NCBI RefSeq assembly: GCF_002307475.1
Contig: NZ_NTMH01000019.1
Coordinates: forward strand, 22,276 to 86,275
Direction of reading: 5' to 3'
DNA: 64,000 nt
Origin: Pantoea allii
Lineage (GTDB): Bacteria > Pseudomonadota > Gammaproteobacteria > Enterobacterales > Enterobacteriaceae
Positions within the stretch are counted from its first letter, which is position 1; every line of letters begins with the position of its first letter. The position numbers and the translations under genes are program-made. Below are positions 30,388-43,920 of the stretch, one piece after another. The notes beneath the pieces were generated by a model. The model was not told where the DNA came from and searched no databases. It saw nothing but the letters and a program-made list of their open reading frames with translations.

Positions 30388-31131
30388 CATACTGCCGCTA
30401 TCGCTCTTTCCCCGTTACGACTCACAGCACTTGCTCATCCAGCGTGCAGATATCAATATTCTGTCCTGACCATAAAACGGCCGTACCCGCATCTGCCATA
30501 CCTCCTCTTATGACGTTGTGCCTCTCTACCATGAACATATTCTGACGTCTGGGAAATTTTTACGTTCAGAATGGATAAGCGCTACGACCATTGCTTACAT
30601 AACCACCTTGCACTTTATTTGCCCCGGCTTAAGTGTTTCATACGGGAAAAATCCTGGGTCATCGCCTTAAAACGATGCTATGTATAACGTTTCAAAGCCT
30701 TTTTTATTTTGTATTGTTTACTACTGAATAGTCATACGTGACTTTGCCACAAGTCGTTATGAAGCGTTTATTTAGCAAGTGAGAAATATCATCCAGACAA
30801 TAAACATTATCGCCTTTCTCAAATCACATATCAGATTTTCCTTATGATGTTAACCTCATTAAAAAGCGTTATAAATTATCTACACACAGCAAAACCTTTA
30901 TAACGATATAACAGGGATCGTTTTTAATGTTCATCGTTAAATCAAGAACAGAAGAACAGGTTTGGGCATTAAACATAAAAAAGCATTTAGCACTCCACGT
31001 GATTTTTATACAGTGCTGATGTGCTCAAGGCCGTGTTAACTGAAAAACCACAATAAAATATAAATAACCCCGAGGGTAAGCAGGCATCACTGTCTGCTTA
31101 CCCTCATAACAATTTACCCGGCGGGAATATT
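30388..31131. other. AT-rich non-coding region
   Basis: About 740 bp with no supportable coding region on either strand. The notable element is the perfect hairpin at 31072-31105 just before the flippase remnant. Confidence 0.55.
31072..31105. repeat. Perfect 12 bp-stem hairpin
   Basis: GAGGGTAAGCAG and CTGCTTACCCTC flank a 10-base loop, 27 bp upstream of the truncated flippase start. On the minus strand the stem is followed after a few G's by a T-rich stretch, so it could end a minus-strand transcript; on the plus strand no T run follows. Confidence 0.65.
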
Positions 31132-31776
31132 ATGGCGATACGTAAAATAAATCTTATACACGTTAATTGGCCGCTTCTTTCATCGTTTAAAATATTAAGC
31201 ATTGGCGTATTGCAACTTTCCCTGCTGGGTAAAATCCTGCAGGCTGAAGCCTTTAATTTGTTGGCTGTTGTCATTGCTGGATTGCTGGTCATTGACACAC
31301 TGGCGGATCGCGGGTTCTCAAACAGCGTGATTCGTTATTCGACACTCTCAGTCAATAGGTTATCGGTTATTTACTGGGGCAACATACTGCTGGGACTGAT
31401 CATTTTTGCTGTTTTTTTTATTTCCGGCATTGTTGTCGATCGGCTGTTTAATCAGCCACAGATAACCATGATGCTTGAGATGGCTGCCGTCATCTTTATC
31501 ATCATTCCTCAGGGGCAACACTATCGCGCGATATTGCAGCGCGAAAAACAATTTTCCGATATCGCATTTTGCGAAATATCATCCGTATTCGTGGGCCTGG
31601 TCATTACACTGCTGACGGTATGGAGCACACCTTCGGTTTTGTGCGCACTATGGGGCTACCTGGCAATGGTGTCAGTAAGAATGCTGGCTTACTGCTGTTA
31701 TGGCCGTATATGGTTTCAACCGGTATATCAATTCAGTCTGAAAACATTCTTCCAGATCTGCCTCAGGAATATATAA
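31132..31776 (+). pseudogene. Truncated polysaccharide flippase (Wzx/MOP family)
   Basis: A 214-residue membrane protein with about five or six hydrophobic segments. It resembles the N-terminal half of oligosaccharide flippases: LADRGFSNSVIRYSTLSVNRLSVIYWGN, then an IPQGQHYRAILQREKQFSDIAFCEI block. Complete family members are about 400-500 residues. The frame ends at 31776 in ordinary sequence and none of the three frames downstream continues the domain, so the second half has been lost. No polysaccharide genes are adjacent. Probably a non-functional remnant of an acquired polysaccharide locus. Confidence 0.65.
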
Positions 31777-32223
31777 TGCGCTTGCTGGATGCCGGACACC
31801 TGAAAAGCGGTCTTGCCGTGTTGTCGATCAGCACGGTTTTTATAAGACCTGGCACGTTGCATCAACAGCCTTCTCCGCTCGCTTAAACCACACTTCACTT
31901 GCGCTCACCCCGCATACGGGCTGCCATTAATCAGCCCTGTAGATTCCCGGCTTACACTGTTTCCTTTCTCTGTTTATACCAACATAATGTCGTCTCAAAG
32001 AGCCTGAGCCGTGCAATACGTCAACGGGGAGTAAGGCTGACCCGGTTTATCCAATAGAATTTGTGTTGATACAGGCCCTTAATTTTCTATAAATTATTGA
32101 TTAATAAAAGCTTAGCCTGAAAGAGTGAGTTTTACTGATACTTTTAAAGCTATTAACAGAAAATCTCAGTCGCGCCGTTCTCTTCAGTGGCGTAGCCTTG
32201 CCGCCGTCTTCCTGGAGCCTGCT
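31777..32223. other. Non-coding region before yicG
   Basis: About 450 bp with no gene I can support. A short alternative-frame ORF overlapping the flippase end is judged spurious. The AT-rich part near 32080-32110 (TATAAATTAT) may carry the yicG promoter. Confidence 0.45.
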
Positions 32224-34527
<2,304 letters not shown>

Positions 34528-34665
34528 TCACCTCCTGATTTTTTATCATTCAAGCGCTGAACGTCAGGCTGAGCCAGCTGCATTCGCGCATTCTGGGACG
34601 GCTTGTGTGAACATTGAGGTGTGTTTTCAGATGCGAAAAGCGGCTCTGCGTACCTGGTCGCATAA

Positions 34666-35388
<723 letters not shown>

Positions 35389-35442
35389 ACCCAGTTTCAG
35401 TATGATGCCGAGTCATTTCTTCATCTGTGGAGTAGCACACCT

Positions 35443-35718
35443 ATGGCACGCGTAACCGTTCAGGACGCAGTAGAAAAAGTGGGTAATCGTTTTGACCTGG
35501 TGTTGGTCGCTGCACGTCGTGCACGTCAGATGCAGGTAGGCGGAAAAGATCCGCTGGTTCCCGAAGAGAACGATAAACACACCGTTATCGCATTGCGCGA
35601 AATCGAAGAAGGTTTGGTCACCAATCAGATTTTAGATGTGCGTGATCGTCAGGAGCAGCAAGAGCAGGAAGCCGCGGAGTTACAGGCCGTTACCGCTATC
35701 GCTGAAGGTCGTCGTTAA
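35443..35718 (+). CDS. rpoZ: RNA polymerase omega subunit
   Basis: A 91-residue omega subunit, starting [20 protein letters not shown] as in enterobacteria. It binds the beta' subunit and forms part of the ppGpp site 1, which is notable because spoT follows 20 bp downstream. A GGAG ribosome site is upstream. Confidence 0.97.
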   Translation: MARVTVQDAVEKVGNRFDLVLVAARRARQMQVGGKDPLVPEENDKHTVIALREIEEGLVTNQILDVRDRQEQQEQEAAELQAVTAIAEGRR

Positions 35719-35738
35719 CAGCTAGCTGCAGGTCAACC

Positions 35739-37847
35739 TTGTATCTGTTTGAAAGTCTCAATCAACTGATTGAACAATACTTGCCTGAGGACCAGATTAA
35801 GCGCCTCAAGCAAGCCTATCTCGTATCACGTGATGCCCACGAGGGACAGACACGCTCCAGCGGCGAGCCTTACATCACGCATCCTGTCGCGGTAGCCTGT
35901 ATTTTGGCAGAAATGAAGCTCGACCATGAAACCCTCATGGCCGCGCTTTTGCATGACGTCATTGAAGACACGCCTGCCACCTATCAGGATATGGAACAGC
36001 TGTTTGGTAAGAGCGTTGCCGAGCTGGTTGAAGGCGTTTCAAAGCTGGATAAGCTGAAATTCCGTGATAAGAAAGAGGCGCAGGCAGAGAACTTCCGCAA
36101 GATGATTATGGCGATGGTGCAGGATATCCGCGTCATTCTCATCAAGCTGGCTGACCGCACCCACAACATGCGTACGCTCGGGTCGTTACGTCCTGATAAA
36201 CGCCGTCGCATCGCGCTGGAAACGCTGGAAATATACAGTCCTCTGGCACATCGCCTGGGGATTCATCACCTAAAAACGGAACTGGAAGAGCTGGGTTTTG
36301 AAGCGCTCTACCCCAATCGTTTTCGGGTGATTAAAGAGGTCGTGAAAGCGGCCCGTGGCAACCGTAAAGAGATGATTCAAAAAATCCTCTCTGAGATCGA
36401 CGGTCGCCTGCAGGAAGCCGGTATTCCCTGCCGGGTAAGCGGGCGCGAAAAGCACCTTTACTCGATTTACCGCAAAATGACGCTGAAAGAGCAGCGTTTT
36501 CACTCGATCATGGATATTTACGCCTTTCGCGTTATCGTGAAAGATTTGGATACCTGCTACCGCGTCCTGGGCCAGATGCACAGCTTATACAAGCCACGTC
36601 CGGGGCGGGTAAAAGACTATATCGCCATTCCCAAAGCTAACGGCTATCAATCTCTGCATACCTCTATGATCGGGCCGCATGGCGTACCGGTTGAGGTGCA
36701 AATCCGTACCGAAGATATGGATCAGATGGCCGAAATGGGGGTTGCCGCGCACTGGGCTTATAAACAAGCTGGCGAAAGCGGCACCACGGCGCAAATTCGT
36801 GCCCAGCGCTGGCTGCAAAGCCTGCTGGAGCTGCAACAGAGCGCCGGTAGCTCATTTGAATTCATTGAAAGCGTGAAGTCCGATCTCTTCCCGGATGAGA
36901 TCTACGTCTTTACGCCAGAAGGCCGCATCGTCGAATTGCCGACCGGCTCCACGCCGGTCGATTTTGCCTATGCAGTACATACCGATATTGGTCATGCCTG
37001 TGTGGGCGCGCGCGTTGACCGTCAGCCTTATCCGCTGTCCCAGACGCTCACCAGCGGCCAGACCATTGAGATTATTACTGCGCCCGGCGCACGTCCTAAC
37101 GCCGCCTGGCTCAACTTTGTGGTCAGTTCCAAAGCGCGCGCTAAGATTCGTCAGCTTCTGAAAAACCTCAAGCGTGAAGACTCGGTAAATCTGGGACGTC
37201 GCCTGCTCAGCCATGCGATGGGCGGCAGTCGTAAACTGGCGGAAGTGCCGGCTGAAAACATCAAGCATGAGCTTGACCGCATGAAGCTGACCTCGCTGGA
37301 CGATCTGTTAGCAGAAATCGGCCTGGGGAATGCAATGAGCGTGGTGGTGGCCAAAAACCTGCTTCAAACTGACACTAACGCGCTCAATAACAACAAAAAA
37401 CAGGGCAAGCTGCCCATCAAAGGCGCAGACGGCGTACTCATTACCTTTGCGAAATGCTGTCGTCCTATTCCCGGCGATCCGATTGTTGCACACGTCAGTC
37501 CGGGTAAAGGCCTGGTTGTTCACCATGAATCCTGTCGAAATATTCGCGGCTATCAAAAAGAGCCAGAAAAATTCATGCCGGTGGAGTGGGATAAAGTCAC
37601 GGAGCAAGAGTTCGTGGCTGAGATCAAGGTCGATATGTTTAACCACCAGGGCGCACTGGCGAACCTGACGGCAGCGATCAACACGGCGGGCTCCAATATT
37701 CAGAGCCTGAATACTGAAGAACGCGATGGCCGCGTTTACAGTGCCTTTATCCGTCTGACCGCACGCGATCGAGTCCACCTGGCGAATATCATGCGTAAAA
37801 TTCGTGTGATGCCGGATGTGATTAAAGTTCACCGCAACCGTAACTAG
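35739..37847 (+). CDS. spoT: Bifunctional (p)ppGpp synthetase/hydrolase
   Basis: A 702-residue SpoT, the same length as in E. coli. The HD hydrolase domain has HPVAVACILAEM, then LLHDVIEDT near residues 69-78. The synthetase domain (about 200-350) is followed by TGS (about 390-450), the conserved Cys-rich CCRPIPGDPI region (about 575) and the C-terminal ACT domain. It starts with TTG, as E. coli spoT does, because no ATG precedes YLFESLNQLI. It degrades and weakly makes the alarmone in response to fatty acid, carbon and other starvation. Confidence 0.97.
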   Translation: MYLFESLNQLIEQYLPEDQIKRLKQAYLVSRDAHEGQTRSSGEPYITHPVAVACILAEMKLDHETLMAALLHDVIEDTPATYQDMEQLFGKSVAELVEGVSKLDKLKFRDKKEAQAENFRKMIMAMVQDIRVILIKLADRTHNMRTLGSLRPDKRRRIALETLEIYSPLAHRLGIHHLKTELEELGFEALYPNRFRVIKEVVKAARGNRKEMIQKILSEIDGRLQEAGIPCRVSGREKHLYSIYRKMTLKEQRFHSIMDIYAFRVIVKDLDTCYRVLGQMHSLYKPRPGRVKDYIAIPKANGYQSLHTSMIGPHGVPVEVQIRTEDMDQMAEMGVAAHWAYKQAGESGTTAQIRAQRWLQSLLELQQSAGSSFEFIESVKSDLFPDEIYVFTPEGRIVELPTGSTPVDFAYAVHTDIGHACVGARVDRQPYPLSQTLTSGQTIEIITAPGARPNAAWLNFVVSSKARAKIRQLLKNLKREDSVNLGRRLLSHAMGGSRKLAEVPAENIKHELDRMKLTSLDDLLAEIGLGNAMSVVVAKNLLQTDTNALNNNKKQGKLPIKGADGVLITFAKCCRPIPGDPIVAHVSPGKGLVVHHESCRNIRGYQKEPEKFMPVEWDKVTEQEFVAEIKVDMFNHQGALANLTAAINTAGSNIQSLNTEERDGRVYSAFIRLTARDRVHLANIMRKIRVMPDVIKVHRNRN

Positions 37848-37850
37848 TGC

Positions 37851-38552
37851 ATGAATCCTCAACGCTTTTCTCGTATTCAGGAAATGCTGGCCCTGCGTCA
37901 GCATGACCTTACCGTCTGCATGGAGCAGGTGCATAAACCGCACAACGTTTCCGCGGTGATCCGCACTGCGGATGCGGTGGGGATTCATGAGGTCCATGCC
38001 GTGTGGCCAAGCCAACGCATGCGAACCCAGGCTTCGGCTTCGGCCGGCAGCAATAGCTGGGTAAAGGTTGTGACGCACCGTTCAATCACCGACGCTATTG
38101 GCCATCTTAAAACGCAAAAGATGCAGATACTGGCGACAAACCTCTCTGCTGACGCTGTGGATTTTCGTGAGATTGATTACACCAAACCCACGTGCATTTT
38201 GATGGGTCAGGAAAAAACCGGTATCACAGATGAAGCCCTGGCACTGGCCGATCGTCACATCATTATTCCGATGGTGGGAATGGTTCAGTCACTCAACGTT
38301 TCCGTTGCGTCCGCGCTGATTCTTTATGAAGCCCAGCGCCAGCGGCAAAATGCCGGTATGTATCAACGCCAGTCCAGCCTTCTGGCACACGAAGAACAAC
38401 AGCGCCTGCTGTTTGAAGGGGGCTATCCTGTTCTGGCGCGCGTGGCAAAACATAAACGGATGCCCTATCCCCATATCAACGCGCAGGGCGAGATAGAAGC
38501 CGATGACACTTGGTGGGCAACGATGCAAGCAACAGGCAGAAGTAAGAAATGA
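37851..38552 (+). CDS. trmH: tRNA (guanosine-18-2'-O)-methyltransferase
   Basis: SPOUT-fold methyltransferase of 233 residues that modifies G18 of tRNA. The N-terminal NVSAVIRTADAVGIHEVHAV block contains the catalytic Arg. MGQEKTGI and MVGMVQSLNVSVASALILYEA form the knotted SAM-binding C-terminus. It follows spoT by 3 bp and overlaps the recG start by 4 bp (ATGA). Confidence 0.96.
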   Translation: MNPQRFSRIQEMLALRQHDLTVCMEQVHKPHNVSAVIRTADAVGIHEVHAVWPSQRMRTQASASAGSNSWVKVVTHRSITDAIGHLKTQKMQILATNLSADAVDFREIDYTKPTCILMGQEKTGITDEALALADRHIIIPMVGMVQSLNVSVASALILYEAQRQRQNAGMYQRQSSLLAHEEQQRLLFEGGYPVLARVAKHKRMPYPHINAQGEIEADDTWWATMQATGRSKK

Positions 38553-40627
38553 AAGGCCATCTGCTGGATGCCATACCGCTCAGTACCCTGACCGGCGTCG
38601 GCGCCAGCCAGGCAGCAAAGCTGGCTAAAATTGGCCTGCATACTATCCAGGATTTACTGCTACACCTTCCTCTGCGTTATGAAGATCGCACCCAGCTTTA
38701 TGCTATCAACGACCTGTTACCGGGAATTTGGGCAACGGTCGAAGGCGACGTGCTGCATACCGACATTACTTTTGGCCGCCGACGTATGATGGTGTGCCAG
38801 ATCGGCGATGGCAGCGGCGTGTTAACCATGCGCTTCTTCAACTTCAATGCCGGTATGAAAAACAGCCTCGCACCCGGCCGCCGGGTAACCGCCTGGGGCG
38901 AAATTAAACGCGGGCAGCGCGGCGCAGAAATTATCCATCCGGAATACCGCGTACAGGGCGAGCACAGCCATGTGACGCTGGAAGAAACCCTGACGCCGGT
39001 CTATCCCACAACCGAAGGCATTCGTCAGGCAACACTGCGCAATCTTACCGACCAGGCATTAACTCTGCTGGAAAACTGCCCTATTACGGAACTGTTGCCG
39101 CAGGCGTTAAGCGGCGGACTGATCAGCCTGCCCGACGCCTTACGCACGCTGCATCGTCCCCCACCCGATGTCAAACTCAGCGAACTTGAAAGTGGGCAGC
39201 ATCCCGCTCAGCGCAGGCTGATTCTTGAAGAACTGCTGGCGCATAATCTCAGTATGCTGGCGGTTCGGGCCGGTGCGCAGCGCCATTACGCGCTGCCGAT
39301 GCCCGCCCGTCATACGTTGAGTGACCGCTTACTGGCCGCCCTGCCTTTTTCCCCCACTGCCGCCCAAAAACGCGTCGTGGCAGAAATTGAAAAAGACTTA
39401 GCGCACGATTATCCCATGTTGCGGCTTGTCCAGGGTGACGTGGGATCGGGTAAAACGCTGGTCGCGGCCCTTGCAGCCCTGAACGTTATCGCCCACGGCA
39501 AACAGGTGGCGCTGATGGCACCGACAGAGTTGCTGGCTGAGCAGCATGCCAATAATTTCCGTCAGTGGCTTGCGCCACTTGGCCTGGAAGTCGGCTGGCT
39601 GGCGGGCAAACAAAAAGGGAAAGCGCGTCAGGCGCAGCAAGATGCTATTGCCAGCGGCAACGTAGCCATGGTGGTCGGTACGCATGCCCTGTTTCAGGAG
39701 CAGGTGAAGTTCAACGGTCTGGCGCTGGTGATTATTGATGAACAACACCGTTTTGGGGTTCACCAGCGGCTGGCGCTGTGGGAAAAAGGGGAAGAGCAGG
39801 GTTTCCATCCTCACCAGTTGATCATGACCGCCACACCGATTCCGCGTACCCTGGCGATGACCGCTTATGCCGATCTCGATACCTCAACCATTGATGAGCT
39901 GCCGCCGGGCAGAACGCCGGTGACGACTGTCGCCATTCCTGACAGCCGTCGCAGTGAGATCATTGCCCGGGTGCAAAGCGCTTGCCATGAAGGTCGTCAG
40001 GCTTACTGGGTCTGTACGCTGATTGAAGAGTCCGATCTGCTCGAAGCCCAGGCCGCAGAAGCGACATGGGAAGAGTTAAAAATCGCGCTGCCGGACTTAC
40101 AGGTAGGGCTGGTGCACGGCCGCATGAAGCCAGCGGAGAAACTGGCGGTGATGCAGGCCTTCAAAGCGAACGAGATACAGCTGCTGATCGCCACGACCGT
40201 TATCGAGGTCGGCGTGGATGTGCCAAACGCCAGCCTGATGATCATTGAAAATCCAGAACGCCTCGGTCTTGCCCAGCTTCACCAGCTGCGCGGGCGCGTA
40301 GGCCGTGGCGCAGTCGCGTCTCACTGCGTACTGCTGTATAAAGCGCCGCTGAGCAAAACGGCACAGAAGCGTTTACAGGTGCTGCGCGACAGCAACGACG
40401 GCTTTGTGATTGCCCAACACGATCTGGAGATCCGCGGGCCGGGCGAACTGCTGGGTACGCGCCAAACCGGTAACGCGGAGTTTAAGGTCGCCGATCTCCT
40501 GCGCGATCAGGCTATGATTCCTGAAGTACAACGCGTCGCGCGGCACATCCACCAGCACTATCCCGAACAGGCCCAGGCACTGATCGAGCGCTGGCTACCG
40601 GAAACCGGCCGCTACAGCAACGCCTGA
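38549..40627 (+). CDS. recG: ATP-dependent DNA helicase RecG
   Basis: Branch-migration helicase that remodels stalled forks and Holliday junctions. It has 692 residues. An N-terminal wedge domain (OB fold) binds the junction. The helicase core carries GDVGSGKT (Walker A, near residue 298), the DEQHRFG motif (near residue 397), [11 protein letters not shown], and motif [11 protein letters not shown] near residue 577. Last gene of the gmk-recG run. Confidence 0.97.
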   Translation: MKGHLLDAIPLSTLTGVGASQAAKLAKIGLHTIQDLLLHLPLRYEDRTQLYAINDLLPGIWATVEGDVLHTDITFGRRRMMVCQIGDGSGVLTMRFFNFNAGMKNSLAPGRRVTAWGEIKRGQRGAEIIHPEYRVQGEHSHVTLEETLTPVYPTTEGIRQATLRNLTDQALTLLENCPITELLPQALSGGLISLPDALRTLHRPPPDVKLSELESGQHPAQRRLILEELLAHNLSMLAVRAGAQRHYALPMPARHTLSDRLLAALPFSPTAAQKRVVAEIEKDLAHDYPMLRLVQGDVGSGKTLVAALAALNVIAHGKQVALMAPTELLAEQHANNFRQWLAPLGLEVGWLAGKQKGKARQAQQDAIASGNVAMVVGTHALFQEQVKFNGLALVIIDEQHRFGVHQRLALWEKGEEQGFHPHQLIMTATPIPRTLAMTAYADLDTSTIDELPPGRTPVTTVAIPDSRRSEIIARVQSACHEGRQAYWVCTLIEESDLLEAQAAEATWEELKIALPDLQVGLVHGRMKPAEKLAVMQAFKANEIQLLIATTVIEVGVDVPNASLMIIENPERLGLAQLHQLRGRVGRGAVASHCVLLYKAPLSKTAQKRLQVLRDSNDGFVIAQHDLEIRGPGELLGTRQTGNAEFKVADLLRDQAMIPEVQRVARHIHQHYPEQAQALIERWLPETGRYSNA

Positions 40628-40646
40628 CGCCTTTTTTTGCACCACC

Positions 40647-40662
40647 AGGCAAACGTTTGCTT
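40647..40662 (+). promoter_or_regulatory. PurR-type operator upstream of xanP
   Basis: AGGCAAACGTTTGCTT fits the PurR consensus ANGCAANCGNTTNCNT at every fixed position. It lies just upstream of a TACAAT -10 element (40679-40684) and would overlap the -35 region of the xanP promoter, a repressing position. Confidence 0.75.
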
Positions 40663-40713
40663 TTGATCCGTGGACGATTACAATCGCCACACTTTTTTTT
40701 GGGAACCGTTACG

Positions 40714-42087
40714 ATGTCAACCAATCAGCAGCTTAACCCGACTACCGCCAGTAAAAGTGAACTGATTTACCGTCTGGAAGATCGTCCGCCACTTACGCAA
40801 ACCCTGTTTGCGGCCGGTCAGCATCTGCTGGCCATGTTTGTCGCCGTGATTACGCCCGCGCTGTTGATCTGCCAGGCATTGGGTTTACCGGCACAGGACA
40901 CGCAGCACATTATCAGCATGTCCCTGTTCGCCTCTGGCGTGGCATCCGTTCTGCAAATCAAAACCTGGGGGCCGGTCGGCTCAGGCTTGCTGTCCATTCA
41001 GGGCACCAGCTTTAACTTTGTGACGCCGCTGATTATGGGCGGCATGGCGCTGAAAAATGGCGGCGCAGATGTGCCCACCATGATGGCAGCGCTGTTTGGC
41101 ACCTTGATGGTGGCATCCTGCACGGAAATGGTACTGTCGCGGGTGCTGCATCTGGCACGCCGTATCATCACGCCTCTGGTATCTGGTATTGTCGTGATGA
41201 TCATTGGATTGTCCCTTATTCAGGTTGGCCTGACGTCCGTCGGTGGTGGTTTCGCCGCCATGAACGACCACAGCTTCGGCGCGCCTAAAAACCTGCTACT
41301 GGCCGGTGCGGTCTTGTTGGTTATTATCCTTCTGAACCGTCAGAAAAATCCTTACCTGCGCGTCGCCTCACTGGTGATTGCCATGGCGGTTGGCTACCTG
41401 CTCGCCTGGGCGCTGGATATGCTGCCATCCATCAATACGCCCGCAAACCAGCCACTGATTGCGCTACCGACTCCACTCTATTACGGCCTGGGGTTTGACT
41501 GGAACCTGCTTATCCCGCTGATGCTGGTGTTTATGGTGACCTCGCTGGAAACCATTGGTGATATCACCGCCACCTCTGACGTGTCGGAGCAGCCGGTGAG
41601 CGGTCCTTTGTATATGAAGCGCCTGAAAGGCGGCGTGCTGGCGAATGGCCTTAACTCGTTTGTGTCTGCCCTGTTTAATACCTTCCCCAACTCCTGCTTT
41701 GGACAGAATAACGGCGTTATCCAACTTACCGGTGTTGCCAGCCGCTATGTTGGTTTTGTCGTGGCGCTGATGCTTATCCTGCTGGGCCTGTTCCCGGCGG
41801 TCAGTGGACTGGTACAGCATATCCCTGAGCCGGTTCTGGGCGGTGCCACTATTGTGATGTTTGGGACCATCGCAGCATCCGGCGTGCGTATTGTCTCCAG
41901 AGAGCCGCTGAACCGACGCGCCATCATGATTATCGCCCTCTCGCTGGCCGCAGGGCTTGGCGTGTCACAGCAACCGCTGATTCTGCAGTTTGCGCCTGAC
42001 TGGCTGAAAACCTTGCTCTCTTCGGGTATTGCCGCAGGCGGTATTACGGCGATTGTGCTTAATCTGATCTTCCCACCGGAAAAGTGA
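40714..42087 (+). CDS. xanP: Xanthine:H+ symporter
   Basis: A 457-residue nucleobase transporter (NCS2/NAT family) closely matching E. coli XanP. About 14 membrane segments are predicted by eye. The conserved [12 protein letters not shown] block with the substrate-site Gln precedes [20 protein letters not shown] with the essential Glu, and [19 protein letters not shown] is the NAT signature. The start at 40714 follows MSTNQQLN; upstream codons to 40657 lie in the promoter region. A PurR-type box is upstream. Confidence 0.95.
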   Translation: MSTNQQLNPTTASKSELIYRLEDRPPLTQTLFAAGQHLLAMFVAVITPALLICQALGLPAQDTQHIISMSLFASGVASVLQIKTWGPVGSGLLSIQGTSFNFVTPLIMGGMALKNGGADVPTMMAALFGTLMVASCTEMVLSRVLHLARRIITPLVSGIVVMIIGLSLIQVGLTSVGGGFAAMNDHSFGAPKNLLLAGAVLLVIILLNRQKNPYLRVASLVIAMAVGYLLAWALDMLPSINTPANQPLIALPTPLYYGLGFDWNLLIPLMLVFMVTSLETIGDITATSDVSEQPVSGPLYMKRLKGGVLANGLNSFVSALFNTFPNSCFGQNNGVIQLTGVASRYVGFVVALMLILLGLFPAVSGLVQHIPEPVLGGATIVMFGTIAASGVRIVSREPLNRRAIMIIALSLAAGLGVSQQPLILQFAPDWLKTLLSSGIAAGGITAIVLNLIFPPEK

Positions 42088-42093
42088 TTTTAA

Positions 42094-42113
42094 AGGCAGG
42101 TCAGGACCTGCCT
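42094..42113 (+). terminator. xanP terminator hairpin
   Basis: AGGCAGGTC-AG-GACCTGCCT forms a perfect 9 bp stem 6 bp after the stop. The downstream T run is weak. Confidence 0.6.
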
Positions 42114-42205
42114 GCTATTTATGCTGATTTACATCCAGGCGGTTGAGCTATAACGCTAATTCAGGCATAACAACCTTTCAGCGGACTGAACCCGGGAAGG
42201 ATACG

Positions 42206-43885
42206 ATGAAATTTATAGGAAAGTTTTTCCTCACCTTATTGTTACTGCTACTGTTTGCGTTAGTGGTGCTGTATGTACTGCTGCAGACACAGTGGGGCGC
42301 GGGCTGGTTTAGCCGTTGGGTGAGCGACAAAACGGAATGGCATCTGTCGCTGAGTAAAATCGAACATAACTTTTCATCACCCTCGCACATTATTCTGGAT
42401 GACTTCAGTTTTGGCCATGATGGACAGCCGGCTGTGCTGGTCGCCAGGCGCGTCGACTTGGGCATTGCCCTGTTGCAGTTCAGCGATCCTTTTCACTTTG
42501 CCAGCATAGAATTACGTGACGGTGAGGTTAATCTTGCTAACCTGGCAACGAATAGCGCATTACCCGTGCAGGCTAACCGCCTGCAACTGAACAATATGCG
42601 CATCGACAGCCCCTCTTCGGCGTTACCGCTTTCAGCCCTGCAGGTGAATGGCGGTATAGTGCCGTGGGCCCCGTTGACTGGCGATGTGCTGGGACGGGAT
42701 GCGCAGTTCCAGATGAGCGCAGGCAAGATGACGCTAAACCGCGTTGCGGGTGAAAATGTGCTGATTCAGGGCAATGTGTCACAGGGCCGCATGGTGTTTA
42801 GCAACATCGGTGCTGATTTAGCCCGCGGTTCCATGACCGGTAACGGGGAACGTGATGCGCAGGGAAACTGGAAGATCACTCAACTCCGCCTGAACGATAT
42901 CCGTTTGCAAACCGCCAGCACGCTTGTTGATTTCCTGAAACCCTTTGAAGAAGTGCCGTCGGTGACGCTAAACCGCGTCGACATTACCGATGCCCGGCTG
43001 CAGGGCCCTGACTGGGCGGTAACCGATCTCGATCTGACACTGAAAAATCTCAGCTGGAAAGGCCGGGACTGGCAGAGTCAGGATGGGTCACTGGCGATGA
43101 ACGCCGGTAACTTTATCAACGGCAAATTCGAGCTTAACGATCCCATCATCAACATGGACTTCTCGCCACAGGGCATTGCCCTGACCCAGTTCAGCTCGCG
43201 CTGGGCCAACGGCGTCATCCGTGCCGACGGAAACTGGTCGCGTAACGACAAGCAATTGACGCTGAATAATCTTGCCGTCGCGGGCCTGGAATATACGCTG
43301 CCGCAGAACTGGCGGGCGTTATGGCAGGCTCCCCTTCCCGACTGGCTGGGCGGCCTTACCGTGAACCGTTTCACCTCAAACCGTAATTTGATCATCGATA
43401 TCAACCCTGCGTTTCCTTTCCAGCTCACCTCACTGGATGGCAGCGGGGAGAATCTGCAGCTGGCCCGTCAGCATCAATGGGGAATCTGGTCAGGTAAACT
43501 CAGCCTGAACGCTGCGGAATCGACCTTTAACCGCACCGATCTGCGCCATCCGTCCATTGCGCTGGAGGCTGACGATCAACAAATCAAGGTGACGGAACTG
43601 AGCGCGTTTAGTGGTAAAGGTTTACTGGAAGGCACGGCAACGGTAGGACAGCAAGCCGTCCGTCCTCTCAGCCTGAATCTCACGGGGCGCGGCGTACCGG
43701 TCAATGTCTTGCAAAACTGGGGCTGGCCCGCGCTTCCACTGGAAGGTGACAGCAATTTTCAGTTGCGACTCAATGCCTCACTGAAGGACGGGCAGCCGTT
43801 AGCCCCCTCAGTTAATGCCACGCTGTCGGTGAATACAGACAGCCAGCAACTGCAGCAAACCATGCAGGCAGGACAGGTGAAGTAA
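42206..43885 (+). CDS. yicH: AsmA-family envelope protein YicH
   Basis: A 559-residue AsmA-like protein. One N-terminal membrane anchor (FFLTLLLLLLFALVVLYVLL) is followed by a large, beta-rich periplasmic region with repeated LxLNxV/I patterns such as GEVNLANLAT. E. coli YicH is about 569. The family is linked to lipid traffic between the membranes, but YicH itself is little studied. The start at 42206 fits GGAAGG upstream; earlier codons belong to the intergenic region. Confidence 0.9.
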   Translation: MKFIGKFFLTLLLLLLFALVVLYVLLQTQWGAGWFSRWVSDKTEWHLSLSKIEHNFSSPSHIILDDFSFGHDGQPAVLVARRVDLGIALLQFSDPFHFASIELRDGEVNLANLATNSALPVQANRLQLNNMRIDSPSSALPLSALQVNGGIVPWAPLTGDVLGRDAQFQMSAGKMTLNRVAGENVLIQGNVSQGRMVFSNIGADLARGSMTGNGERDAQGNWKITQLRLNDIRLQTASTLVDFLKPFEEVPSVTLNRVDITDARLQGPDWAVTDLDLTLKNLSWKGRDWQSQDGSLAMNAGNFINGKFELNDPIINMDFSPQGIALTQFSSRWANGVIRADGNWSRNDKQLTLNNLAVAGLEYTLPQNWRALWQAPLPDWLGGLTVNRFTSNRNLIIDINPAFPFQLTSLDGSGENLQLARQHQWGIWSGKLSLNAAESTFNRTDLRHPSIALEADDQQIKVTELSAFSGKGLLEGTATVGQQAVRPLSLNLTGRGVPVNVLQNWGWPALPLEGDSNFQLRLNASLKDGQPLAPSVNATLSVNTDSQQLQQTMQAGQVK

Positions 43886-43891
43886 AAACAC

Positions 43892-43920
43892 ACAGGGCCG
43901 CAATCGCGGCCCTGTTGTTT
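43892..43920. terminator. Bidirectional terminator between yicH and fabY
   Basis: ACAGGGCCGC-AATC-GCGGCCCTGT is a perfect 10 bp stem followed by TTGTTT on the plus strand and a run of mostly A's and T's on the other side. Confidence 0.8.

Noticed and set aside
31569..31886. 105-codon frame overlapping the end of the flippase remnant
   Set aside because: I tested whether it continues the flippase domain after a frameshift. Its residues do not resemble the second half of a MOP transporter, so it is treated as chance.
37308..38078. 256-codon open frame on the minus strand
   Set aside because: Antisense to the spoT end and trmH start; its product resembles no family and crosses a gene boundary.
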